From assembly GCF_900113275.1 (NCBI RefSeq), contig NZ_FOOU01000004.1, forward strand, positions 1 through 64,000: a stretch of DNA of 64,000 bases, written 5' to 3'. Source of the stretch: Neptunomonas qingdaonensis. Lineage in GTDB: Bacteria; Pseudomonadota; Gammaproteobacteria; Pseudomonadales; Balneatricaceae. The translations under genes were made by a program, and so were the position numbers. Of the stretch, positions 55,227 to 64,000 are shown one piece after another. How positions within the stretch are numbered: the first letter of the stretch is position 1; every line of letters starts with the position of its first letter. Below the pieces are notes generated by a model. That model searched no databases. It was not told the origin of the DNA and saw only the letters and a program-made list of their open reading frames with translations.

Positions 55227-56639
55227 GTGACTCAAACTAGTCAAACATACATGGAAGACGCTTCTGTTGCTGAAGCACGTAAAGATCATCCGATGTGGTC
55301 CTCCCGCTTTGCCTTTATTCTGGCAGCCAGCGGATCCGCTGTCGGATTAGGTAATATCTGGAAATTTCCTTACATCACAGGCGAAAATGGTGGCGGCGCC
55401 TTTGTGCTTGTTTATCTGTTGTGTATTGCCTTAATCGGTCTTCCGATCATGATTGCAGAAGTCACGATCGGCCGTCGGGGTGGCCGCAGCCCAATTAACT
55501 CGCTACGCATGTTAACCCACCGGGATGGATTATCATCACGCTGGACATGGATTGGCTGGATGGGTATCACTGCTTCTTTTTTAATCCTCTCCTTCTATTC
55601 TGTTATCGGTGGCTGGGCTTTAGCTTACGTTGGCCAATCCGCCAGCGGGGCTTTCTCCGGCGGCAATGCTGACAGTATTGGCGCTCTGTTTGGCGGACTG
55701 CTGGCTGATCCCTGGACATTGCTGGTATGGCACTCTGTTTTCATGGCGCTGGTCATCTTTATTGTTGCCCGCGGGATTCGCTCAGGTATGGAAAAAGCAA
55801 TTAATATCCTGATGCCGCTGCTGTTTCTATTACTACTGGTAATGGTCGGTTATGCAATGAATAGCGGCGAGTTCTCTCAGGGGTTTGCTTTCCTGTTTCA
55901 GCCTGATTTCTCAAAGCTAACAACCGCAGGTATCTTAACGGCTTTGGGGCATGCATTTTTTACACTGAGCTTAGGCATGGGTGTGATGATGGCGTACGGT
56001 TCTTACCTGCCCAAAAATGTCTCTATTGTTAAAACGGCTGTCGCTGTTTCTGTTGTAGATACGGCTGTTGCTTTACTCGCTGGTCTTGCAATATTCCCGC
56101 TGGTTTTTGCCAACGGCCTTGAGCCAGGTTCAGGTCCGGGCCTTATCTTTCAAACACTACCCATGGCTTTCGGCCAGATGACGGGTGGAGTATTGTTCGG
56201 ATCGCTGTTTTTTGGACTCTTAGTCATCGCCGCAGTTACGTCCGCTATCTCTTTGCTGGAGCCTGTTGTGGAATGGCTGGAAGAGCAAAAAGGGATCAGT
56301 CGCTTATCAGGCACATTAATGGGCGGCATCTCAATCTGGTTACTGGGTTTGCTGACCATCCTGTCTTTTAACGAATGGTCAAACGTTTACCCGCTCTCTT
56401 TTATTTCGGCTTTTGAGAGTAAAACCTTCTTTGATCTGCTTGATTATGTAACCGCCAATTTGATGATGCCATTAGGCGGCCTGTTCATCGCGATTTTTGT
56501 CGGTTGGTTTATGAACAAACAAGCGGTCGAAAACCAGTTGGATCTGAGCAACGATGTTGCCTTCAGCCTCTTTATGTTCGTGTTACGCTTTATCACACCT
56601 GCCGCTGTTTTGGTCGTGTTCATCAACAACCTGCTGTAG
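55227..56639 (+). CDS. NSS-family sodium-dependent amino-acid transporter
   Basis: 470 residues, about twelve helices. NSS family marks at the start: WSSRFAFILAASGSAVGLGN, WKFPYITGENGGGAFVLVYL and IGLPIMIAEVTIGRRG. The start codon is GTG at 55227, with GGAG eight bases upstream. LeuT-type transporters carry amino acids in with Na+. The operon context points to branched-chain or aromatic amino acids as substrate. It is the last gene before a terminator. Confidence 0.9.
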   Translation: MTQTSQTYMEDASVAEARKDHPMWSSRFAFILAASGSAVGLGNIWKFPYITGENGGGAFVLVYLLCIALIGLPIMIAEVTIGRRGGRSPINSLRMLTHRDGLSSRWTWIGWMGITASFLILSFYSVIGGWALAYVGQSASGAFSGGNADSIGALFGGLLADPWTLLVWHSVFMALVIFIVARGIRSGMEKAINILMPLLFLLLLVMVGYAMNSGEFSQGFAFLFQPDFSKLTTAGILTALGHAFFTLSLGMGVMMAYGSYLPKNVSIVKTAVAVSVVDTAVALLAGLAIFPLVFANGLEPGSGPGLIFQTLPMAFGQMTGGVLFGSLFFGLLVIAAVTSAISLLEPVVEWLEEQKGISRLSGTLMGGISIWLLGLLTILSFNEWSNVYPLSFISAFESKTFFDLLDYVTANLMMPLGGLFIAIFVGWFMNKQAVENQLDLSNDVAFSLFMFVLRFITPAAVLVVFINNLL

Positions 56640-56681
56640 TCGATGTACCAGAGCCACTGACTAATAGAAGCACTCACAGAT

Positions 56682-56702
56682 AAGGGGCCGTAAAGGCCCC
56701 TT
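56682..56702 (+). terminator. Operon terminator after the NSS gene
   Basis: AAGGGGCC (56682-56689), GTAAA loop, GGCCCCTT (56695-56702). The following TT-GATTACTCTTTGTT is a loose T run. Confidence 0.6.
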
Positions 56703-56748
56703 GATTACTCTTTGTTATTTGTCTTTTGTTGATTAACCAATACGAAAA

Positions 56749-58335
56749 TCAGGGACTAATATCATAGCTACGGCGTAAATCACCAAAAGTCCGGATCCAG
56801 TAACCGGCTTTCTGCACGGCGTCGGGTAACGTTTTAGCCACCTGTTTACTAGTCCGGTTATTAGGGTACTTACCGTAAAGCAGGATGTAACGAGACTCAC
56901 CATCCTTCAGTGCATGAATATAGTAGGCATCATGATCAAGATTGTGGCTCTTTATATATTTAAAAATCCCGTCCAGGTGTGTTGATTGTACTAACTGTAT
57001 GGTATATCGCATTTCCGGCTGCTTATTGATCCAGCCGGCATCACGTGCATAATTATGCGCCCCTGCGCTTTGACTGGTTGAAGCCAGTTTGGCCTTTTCA
57101 GATGCCCGCTGTGATGCTGCCGCCTGTTGTTGATTTGCCTGTTCATTCTGCAGTTGAGCCTCCTGTTCAGCCGCTACAACCAACTGATCTTCAAGCGCTT
57201 GCTGATCCACTCCAGGCAGTCGATTCGCAGATTCAATCACCGCAATGTCAGGCACAGAAACGGTAGACACTGAAACACTCGTGTCAGATTCTTTCATGTC
57301 AGAAACGACCGACTGAACATCCGCCGGATGACTCATAGCCTGGTGAGTAACAGCCGGGGATACGGATACAGGAGAAGATATCAGTTCTTCTGACTGATCA
57401 TTGACATCCACCCCTTGCGATGTCGTCACTATCACCTCCGCAGGGGCGGATGGATTCCCCCCTCCTGTATTGGGCAGTGAGGGTAAGATTGATAAAAACC
57501 GCTCTAATAGACTACTGCTTTTTTGTAACTCTTTTTCTAACTCTTTTTCTGCCTCAATCTGTGCTTCTTTTTGTGCATCTTGGTACGCTTCTTCCTGTAA
57601 AGACGGTAGCGACTCAATGCTGATTACCGACCGTTCCGCAACGACAGGTTGGCTCGACTGATAGGCCGGTTGAGAAGTTGATTGAGAAGTTGATTGAGAA
57701 GCTGATTGAGAGATCGGTTCAAATACCCCCGGATCCTGTTTTACCTGTATACGAGTCAACAGTTCCTTGCTTTTCTCAAACCCGGCAGCAACACCTGATT
57801 CCGACAACTCCTGCGCTTTACGATAATTCTGCGGAACTCCCATTCCATAGTAATATAACTCTGCAAGACGATGATTTGCATAAAGATTTCCTCCGTCAGC
57901 GGCACGTTTAAACAGAACAGCACTGCGGGCGGCATCGGTATCCACCAGCAAAATACCCAAGGCTAACTCAGCATCATGACTGCCATTATTTGCGGCGCGA
58001 TTTAACCATGCCAGGCCAGCTGATATATTTCTCTGATTACCTTTACCTTCTAATAAAAATAAAGCTATTTTAAGCTGCGCTTCAGGGCTATTTTGCATAG
58101 CTGCATTACAATACCACTCAAAAGCCTGGCCATTATCCTGGCTGACACCTTCACCAAACTCATAATTTTGACCTAAACGCATGCTAGCAACCGAACCAAC
58201 AGACGCGATAATGCTCATGCTGTTATCAGCACGACAACTCAATGGTTTGGTTTGATCAGAAGCCGTTGATAAATTACTGGAGCACGCCATCAGCGCGCTG
58301 AACAAGAGAACACTCGTTTTGAATGATGACTGCAC
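56749..58335 (-). CDS. Sel1-repeat protein with C-terminal SPOR domain, probable lipoprotein
   Basis: 528 residues. A signal segment ends at LMACSS, with Cys18 as a likely, if imperfect, lipobox. Four or five Sel1-type TPR repeats (about 50-200; LGQNYEFGEGVSQDNGQAFEWY, LAELYYYGMGVPQNYRKA) are followed by a long low-complexity Ser/Gln/Glu linker (about 210-440). A SPOR domain (about 447-528, YTIQLVQSTHLDGIFKYI) ends it. SPOR domains bind denuded peptidoglycan, often at division sites. Function is unknown. It is divergent from the PKS gene and convergent with the NSS operon. Confidence 0.85.
   Translation of the reverse strand: MQSSFKTSVLLFSALMACSSNLSTASDQTKPLSCRADNSMSIIASVGSVASMRLGQNYEFGEGVSQDNGQAFEWYCNAAMQNSPEAQLKIALFLLEGKGNQRNISAGLAWLNRAANNGSHDAELALGILLVDTDAARSAVLFKRAADGGNLYANHRLAELYYYGMGVPQNYRKAQELSESGVAAGFEKSKELLTRIQVKQDPGVFEPISQSASQSTSQSTSQPAYQSSQPVVAERSVISIESLPSLQEEAYQDAQKEAQIEAEKELEKELQKSSSLLERFLSILPSLPNTGGGNPSAPAEVIVTTSQGVDVNDQSEELISSPVSVSPAVTHQAMSHPADVQSVVSDMKESDTSVSVSTVSVPDIAVIESANRLPGVDQQALEDQLVVAAEQEAQLQNEQANQQQAAASQRASEKAKLASTSQSAGAHNYARDAGWINKQPEMRYTIQLVQSTHLDGIFKYIKSHNLDHDAYYIHALKDGESRYILLYGKYPNNRTSKQVAKTLPDAVQKAGYWIRTFGDLRRSYDISP
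57671..57706 (-). repeat. Three copies of a 12-base tandem repeat in the SPOR-protein gene
   Basis: TGAGAAGTTGAT, TGAGAAGTTGAT and TGAGAAGCTGAT on the plus strand. They encode Ser-Gln-Ser-x units in the low-complexity linker of the Sel1-SPOR protein. Copy-number changes would keep the frame. Confidence 0.85.
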
Positions 58336-58611
58336 TGCGTTCTATTCCATTTCCACTCGAATACTCGGAGAAAAACTTATATGCGCCAATCCTACAGCGA
58401 GACGATTTACAAGGCTACAACCGTTAGAGCAAAAGCGCATAAGTAATTCCTTATATTAACAGTTAAGGACAGAATAGGCTGAAACACAATGTCACACAGC
58501 GCCTTAGCCTTAAAAAAACTCTCCGGCCATACTCAAAAACGGCTGAATAAATAACTGATTTTGCGTAGAATAGTGTCAGATTTTTTTACTATAGAGTACG
58601 AGCTGAGATTT

Positions 58612-61600
58612 ATGGAAAAGCGCATTGCTATTATCGGAACTTCATTTAGGTTTCCTGGCTCGCCGGACAACACCTTATGGGAGAACCTTTTAGACAACAA
58701 GGATTTGGTCACCCATGTAGAAGATGGCCGCTGGTCTTTTGATGCGTATCAGCACCCTGACAAGAAACACCCAGGCACCAGTTACACATTTGCAGCAGGA
58801 TCTATCGGTGATGTCTCCGGCTTTGATGCAGGTTTTTTTGGTATTTCTCCGCGTGAAGCAGCCCTTATCGACCCTCAACAAAGAATCCTGCTTGAACTTG
58901 CGTGGGAAGCAATCGAAAGCACAGGAAAGGCTCCCTCAAGCTTAAGAGGCAGTGACTGCGGCGTTTTTATCGGCATTTCCGGATCAGACTACGCCTATCG
59001 TTTCGCTGAAGATCTGACAATTGGCGATTCCTCTATCTCGACGGGTAACACTTCCAGTATTGCCGCCAACCGTATTTCATATCAATTTGACCTGCATGGC
59101 CCAAGTTTAGCTATAGATACCGCATGTTCTTCATCGATGGTTGCGTTTCATCAGGCATGCCAGGCTATTCGCACCGGTGAAATACAACAAGCACTGACCG
59201 GCGGCATATGTCTGCATCTTCACCCATATGGTTTCATCGCTTTTGCCAAGGCGACGATGTTGTCACCTACAGGCAGATGTCAGGTTTTTGATGAAGCCGG
59301 TGATGGTTATGTTCGATCAGAAGGCGGCGGCCTTTTCTTTATTAAAGATTATGACGCAGCTATCCGCGATGGTGACACAGTACTGGCGATCGTAGCCGCT
59401 TCAGCGGTTAACACGGATGGCTACAAATCAGGACTAACCCTACCAAATCCTGATGCTCAGGCAAGCCTACTGGAAGCTACTTATAGAAAAGCTGGCGTTT
59501 CCGCCGATCAGATTGATTATCTTGAAGCACACGGTACCGGCACGGCTGTTGGCGACCCAATCGAAACCCGCGCCATCAGCAACGCGCTAGGCAAACACCG
59601 CAGTACACCACTGCCTATTGGTTCTGTAAAAAGTAATGTGGGACACATGGAAACGGCCTCAGGGGTGGCGGGCCTGGCCAAAGCGCTATATTCATTACAG
59701 CATCGTATGGTTCCGGCGACTATCAGCATGAAAAACCCCAACCCTAATATCCATTTTGATGAATGGAATATCCGGGTTGTCACGCAGAACATGCCATTAC
59801 CGCAAACCGGCACACTGACGATTGGTGTCAATTCATTTGGTTTTGGTGGTGCTAACGCACACGTTATTTTACAGACGCCGCCACCATTAGCGGTAAGCAA
59901 ACCTGATGAGTCTTTACTTGAAAACGATCGTTCATTGCCATTAATTATAAGCGGCCGTGATATCCAGGCACTGCACAGTAGCGTTAAACAGACGATTTTA
60001 CTGTTGGAATCAACAGACACCACATTTTATGATCTGGCCTATCACTACTTTTTCCGCAAAGAGCGCCACCCTATTGCACATGCCATCTGGGCAGATAGTA
60101 AAGAAACCGCACTGGCTAAGTTACAATCATTGCTAACAGAAGAAACGCCCGCTATCCATCTGGACAAACCGAAATCTGATATCTCATTTGTCTATTCAGG
60201 TAATGGCTGCCAATGGGAAACCATGGGACGTACATTACTGGACTCTTCAGCTGTTTTCCGCGATACCATTAAAACAATCGATGCCATTTTCGAACCACTG
60301 GCTGGTTTTTCACTACACGACGAACTGGCTGGAAAGAATGGAAGCAACCGTTTCTCGCAAACAGAAATTGCACAACCTGCCTTATTCGCTCTTCAGGTAG
60401 GCTTAACAGAGATATTCAAAGCCCAGCATATTTTACCCAAAGTAGTCACGGGCCATAGTGTCGGCGAAGTCGCTGCTGCCTGGGCGTGTGGCGCACTGAC
60501 ACTCACTGATGCCATTCATGTTATTTACTATCGCAGTAAATATCAGGGGCTGACAGCGGGACGCGGGCAAATGACCGCCGTTGGTTTAGATGCTGACACC
60601 ACGTTAGCTTTGATAAATGAGCATCAACTTGACCGTATAGAACTGGCCGGCATCAATAGTTATCGGGGCGTCACGGTTGCTGGCGATCCCGAACAACTAT
60701 CACTGTTAGAAGCAGCACTCAAAGCACAAGGTGCTTTTGTCCGTCGCTTGCCGCTCAACTATGCCTTTCATAGCTCTGCTATGGATAGCATTGAAAGCCA
60801 AGTAACGGACAGCCTCGCCTCTATTCAGGCGGGTAACAGCACCCTTCCCTTCTTTTCAACGGTAACCGGCGCTGAGCTTTCAGGCACAGAATTAAATGCA
60901 CGCTACTGGTGGGACAACATCAGAAAACCCGTACAGTTCCAGCCCGCTATCGATGCACTTATCTCACAAGGCATCACAACTTTTATCGAAATCGCGGCGC
61001 ACCCGGTCCTTAAAAGTTATCTGAATGATGAGTTGAAAAATACCGGACATGAAGGTTTAGTACTCGCAACCGTCACTAAAAATAACGACTCTCTTAAAAA
61101 TATAGAGAGAACATCAGCCAACGTTATTCTGGCAGCATCGCCGAATCAGGCGACTGAAATAGCACAACTGTTTCCTGTCACCGGAACCCCGGTGAGTCTT
61201 CCTGCTTACCCCTGGCAGAGAGAACGCTTCTGGCATAAGACAACGGCTGAAGCCAGCGGCATGCTAACCCGCGATTTACAACACCCATTGCTCGGGTATC
61301 CCGTAAAACAGATCGACAACACCTGGGAAAACACACTCGATACCGGTGCTCATCCCTGGCTGACAGATCATGCGGTAGGCGATAACATTGTGTTTCCCGG
61401 TGCAGGATTCGCCGAAGTCATGTTTGCTGCTATTCATTTAACCACCAGCAAATCAAACACGCCAAAAACGGTTATCGAGCTTGAAGAGTTTGAGATTAAA
61501 ACCCCGCTATTACTGGATGATAATAGCTGTAAAAAAATCCGAACCACGTTAAACCCTGAGACGGGACAAATAACCATAAAGAGCCGCGAATATGTGACAG

Positions 61601-64000
61601 GCGAAACCTGGACACCCAATGCAAGCGGCCGCTACCTTAAAGCCCCAACTGAATTACATCTGTCAGAACAGGCGCCGACTTTACCGGATAGCGATGCAGA
61701 CTTCACTCTGGACACACATCTTGCGTTAAACAAGGCAGCAGGCCTGAATTACGGCCCGGCTTTTCAGAGCATAAGCCATGGTTGGGTCAGCCCCTCTGAA
61801 GTACTGGCCGTGTTCGTGCCACAGCAACACCCTGAATACACCCTGCACCCGGGACAACTCGACTGTGCGTTCCAGCTGATCATCCACTTCCTTAAAGATC
61901 AGTTGGCAACCCATCAGGGGATTGCCTATGTGCCAACCAAAATTGGCCGTATATTTGTACGCAGTGGCAAATATAAATTACATACCGCCAAAGCCTGTTT
62001 GCAAAAGCGTTCTCCGCATTCAATTACCGCTTCTTTTTCTTTGTTTGATGAAAATGGCTTACAGATTGCGGCTCTTGAGGAAGCACGCTTTCGAGCAGTG
62101 CGTGTTAACAAAAGCGCAGCTCAGCGTGTCGACTTTCTTGATTATCAGCTTACAGCAGTGCCTGATCGGGCATCCAATCCTGTTATACAGGCGGATATAA
62201 CAACGCTGTTTAGCAAAACACTGAGTGAAGCGTCATCGGCCAAATCGCAACAATACATGCAGGAAATAGAGCCTCTGTTTGAAGCATTGATCAGCGCTTT
62301 TGTCTATGAGACGCTCAGCAAGCTTGAACAAGAAAACAACTTAACATCGGCCTATAAAGAACAGCTAAGCCTTTCACACCCTGAAGCCGCCCACCTGTTT
62401 GCTTATATCATCCATTACGCGCTTGAGCGCGACATGATCACAGCCACAGATAACGCCTGGCAAGTGATAACGCAAAACGATGACGACATCATACCCTCTG
62501 ATGTTATCTGGCAAATGATGGCACGTGATTACCCTGATTATTTTTTCATCACCCAGACACTGGGTCGTTTTGGCTTGCACCTTGAGTCATTACTGAATGC
62601 GCAGCAGACAACAGAACAGTTAGGCTTTGGCATCGAAACCTATAGTCAGTTATTAGAAGCACGCCATAACTCATTGATTACAAATCATATTAGCGAACAG
62701 TTATCCTCACTGATTGAAGCACAAACCAATCAGCATCCAGGCCAACGCATTCGTATTCTTGAAGCGGCTATTGATGCGCCCGAGTTTGCGCGACAAATCT
62801 GCAGTAAACTGAACTTTACGCGCAATGACTATACCTTTTGCAGCCTGAACCAGGATGCTATTGAAAAAGCAGAACACCTGCAGGAAGATTATCCCCTGCT
62901 CAACACTCAACAGCTATTGGATTTAGAGGCCGACACCTGCCTGCAGCATCAAATCGTTATTATTAACCTGAATGGTGCCTGCCAAAATAATCTTGGAATC
63001 TTCATGCGACACCTCGACATGGTGATGGCCGATAACGCTTTAGTATTGCTGATCGCGCCGACGCCGGCAGACTGGATTAATGTGCTTATGTCGGGCACTG
63101 CACACTGGTGGCCTGAACAAAATCGTCCGCAACACAGCGCGACAGAATGGACTGAAATCTTTTCCGAATTCGGCTTACAAAACCTGCAGGTAATTGAAAG
63201 TTATAATGATACGCCCGTCAGTGTCATGGCGGGTCAGGCGCCAAGTAAAGCAAAAGCCACAACCACAGCAGCAGCGCAGTCATGGCTAATTATGCATGAC
63301 GAAGCGACGCCAGAGTGGCTGAACAGCACAGAAGCACACTTTGCTGAAGAAAAAATATCAGCTCAGCGCTACAGCAGCTCAACAAGTTCACTGCTGACAA
63401 CAGACGAGTCTGATCTACAGTCCTTATGGGATGAAAAGCAACATGACAACATTCTGTTTCTGTCAGGACTGCAGCCACAAAGCTGTTTCGAAGAACTGAC
63501 GGCCAGATGCAAAGCATTAAATAAGCTATTCAATGCCGCCGAAAGAAGTAGCAACCCCGTAACACTATGGGTGGTGACTTACGGCGTAGCCAATACGTAT
63601 CTTTGCGACGATCCCAATGCGCAATTTGATGAGCGCCTAACCGCTGACGATGCAGCCTTATGGGGCTTCGCCCGCACTCTGATGAATGAAGCAACACACG
63701 TTGAAATCCGCCTGATTGATATTGCTTCACTCGCCGGGTCAGAGGCTATTCTAAAAACGCTTCAGGCGGAGCTCCTTAGCCCTAGCGTCGAAGCAGAGCT
63801 GTTTATTGATCAACTGGGGCGTCGTTATGCACCACGACTGAGAAAAGGCAAACTGATTAGTGATGACGACAACCGCTTAGCGGACACGTCAAAACACGAC
63901 TTTTATCTGGGATTTGAATTACCGGGTCAGTTAAAAAATCTGCACTGGTTCACAAAACCCACACCACAGTTATCCGCTGCGGACATTCGGGTTGATGTGA
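58612..64000 (+). CDS. Reducing type I polyketide synthase, N-terminal 1796 residues
   Basis: Open from ATG 58612 to the window end. KS (about 1-425) has Cys172 in DTACSSS, His307 in EAHGTGT and His345 in NVGHMET, so it is complete. AT (about 520-830) has Ser616 in GHSVGE and His720 in YAFH, close to malonyl-type HAFH. DH (about 885-1165) has His920 in HPWLTDH and Asp1084 in LDCAFQ. A methyltransferase-like region (about 1190-1450) lacks the SAM motif. A structural KR-like part follows (about 1555-1740), and ER begins at about 1764. KR and ACP are expected beyond the edge. This is a single-module, probably iterative, fatty-acid-like PKS; product unknown. Confidence 0.9.
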   Translation, partial: MEKRIAIIGTSFRFPGSPDNTLWENLLDNKDLVTHVEDGRWSFDAYQHPDKKHPGTSYTFAAGSIGDVSGFDAGFFGISPREAALIDPQQRILLELAWEAIESTGKAPSSLRGSDCGVFIGISGSDYAYRFAEDLTIGDSSISTGNTSSIAANRISYQFDLHGPSLAIDTACSSSMVAFHQACQAIRTGEIQQALTGGICLHLHPYGFIAFAKATMLSPTGRCQVFDEAGDGYVRSEGGGLFFIKDYDAAIRDGDTVLAIVAASAVNTDGYKSGLTLPNPDAQASLLEATYRKAGVSADQIDYLEAHGTGTAVGDPIETRAISNALGKHRSTPLPIGSVKSNVGHMETASGVAGLAKALYSLQHRMVPATISMKNPNPNIHFDEWNIRVVTQNMPLPQTGTLTIGVNSFGFGGANAHVILQTPPPLAVSKPDESLLENDRSLPLIISGRDIQALHSSVKQTILLLESTDTTFYDLAYHYFFRKERHPIAHAIWADSKETALAKLQSLLTEETPAIHLDKPKSDISFVYSGNGCQWETMGRTLLDSSAVFRDTIKTIDAIFEPLAGFSLHDELAGKNGSNRFSQTEIAQPALFALQVGLTEIFKAQHILPKVVTGHSVGEVAAAWACGALTLTDAIHVIYYRSKYQGLTAGRGQMTAVGLDADTTLALINEHQLDRIELAGINSYRGVTVAGDPEQLSLLEAALKAQGAFVRRLPLNYAFHSSAMDSIESQVTDSLASIQAGNSTLPFFSTVTGAELSGTELNARYWWDNIRKPVQFQPAIDALISQGITTFIEIAAHPVLKSYLNDELKNTGHEGLVLATVTKNNDSLKNIERTSANVILAASPNQATEIAQLFPVTGTPVSLPAYPWQRERFWHKTTAEASGMLTRDLQHPLLGYPVKQIDNTWENTLDTGAHPWLTDHAVGDNIVFPGAGFAEVMFAAIHLTTSKSNTPKTVIELEEFEIKTPLLLDDNSCKKIRTTLNPETGQITIKSREYVTGETWTPNASGRYLKAPTELHLSEQAPTLPDSDADFTLDTHLALNKAAGLNYGPAFQSISHGWVSPSEVLAVFVPQQHPEYTLHPGQLDCAFQLIIHFLKDQLATHQGIAYVPTKIGRIFVRSGKYKLHTAKACLQKRSPHSITASFSLFDENGLQIAALEEARFRAVRVNKSAAQRVDFLDYQLTAVPDRASNPVIQADITTLFSKTLSEASSAKSQQYMQEIEPLFEALISAFVYETLSKLEQENNLTSAYKEQLSLSHPEAAHLFAYIIHYALERDMITATDNAWQVITQNDDDIIPSDVIWQMMARDYPDYFFITQTLGRFGLHLESLLNAQQTTEQLGFGIETYSQLLEARHNSLITNHISEQLSSLIEAQTNQHPGQRIRILEAAIDAPEFARQICSKLNFTRNDYTFCSLNQDAIEKAEHLQEDYPLLNTQQLLDLEADTCLQHQIVIINLNGACQNNLGIFMRHLDMVMADNALVLLIAPTPADWINVLMSGTAHWWPEQNRPQHSATEWTEIFSEFGLQNLQVIESYNDTPVSVMAGQAPSKAKATTTAAAQSWLIMHDEATPEWLNSTEAHFAEEKISAQRYSSSTSSLLTTDESDLQSLWDEKQHDNILFLSGLQPQSCFEELTARCKALNKLFNAAERSSNPVTLWVVTYGVANTYLCDDPNAQFDERLTADDAALWGFARTLMNEATHVEIRLIDIASLAGSEAILKTLQAELLSPSVEAELFIDQLGRRYAPRLRKGKLISDDDNRLADTSKHDFYLGFELPGQLKNLHWFTKPTPQLSAADIRVDV

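Noticed and set aside
59517..60023. A 168-codon minus-strand frame inside the PKS
   Set aside because: It is antisense to the conserved KS active-site region and shows no protein family of its own.

Overview
The window looks like ordinary chromosome of a gammaproteobacterium, probably a marine or aquatic one in the broad Oceanospirillales/Cellvibrionales/Pseudomonadales area. The evidence is the mix of housekeeping genes (rmf, rlmKL, DUF2835, cbpA/cbpM, bolA, kbp, yeiH/LysR pair, deaD and rhlE) with a LapA-type retention-module adhesin, a TAXI-TRAP transporter and an MksBEF condensin. Genus cannot be told from sequence alone. I see no phage, IS element, CRISPR array or rRNA. Two large genes run off the ends: an adhesin on the minus strand at the left edge and a type I polyketide synthase on the plus strand at the right edge.

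Layout. 1-5 kb: N-terminus of a giant Calx-beta adhesin, a tRNA-Asn/tRNA-Pro pair with a strong promoter, a periplasmic NMT1-like/GGDEF diguanylate cyclase, an XRE-cupin regulator and an orphan small protein. 5-17 kb: deaD, a glycine-zipper lipoprotein, an ABC exporter, ydcH, aroA, yeiH with its divergent LysR regulator, cbpA-cbpM, bolA, DUF3422. 17-23.4 kb: mksF-mksE-mksB (condensin/Wadjet JetABC-like) with no nuclease subunit beside it, preceded by a short element with terminal inverted repeats. 23.8-36 kb: amt with NtrC-like sites, rlmKL, rmf, pyrD, DUF2835, a solitary batD, an ion channel, a TIGR01777 epimerase, riboflavin synthase, a membrane protein and an HDOD signalling protein.

36-45 kb: a DUF3360-like permease with a structured leader, then a self-contained regulon on the minus strand: DctB-like sensor kinase, DctD-like sigma-54 activator, an intergenic region with a sigma-54 promoter and two matched upstream dyads, then a TAXI solute-binding protein and its fused TRAP permease. 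45-50 kb: a monofunctional prephenate dehydratase, a candidate small RNA gene, kbp, tRNA-Thr, a PPK2-family kinase, rhlE and a methyltransferase.

50-64 kb: an amino-acid catabolic operon (indolepyruvate:ferredoxin oxidoreductase, leucine-type dehydrogenase, NSS-family sodium symporter), a Sel1/SPOR envelope protein, and a reducing type I PKS (KS-AT-DH-degenerate methyltransferase-structural KR-start of ER) that continues past the end. The observations most worth a second look are the sigma-54/UAS architecture of the TRAP operon, the candidate small RNA near 46.0 kb, the inverted-repeat element upstream of mksF, the nuclease-less mksBEF locus and the PKS with a decayed methyltransferase.
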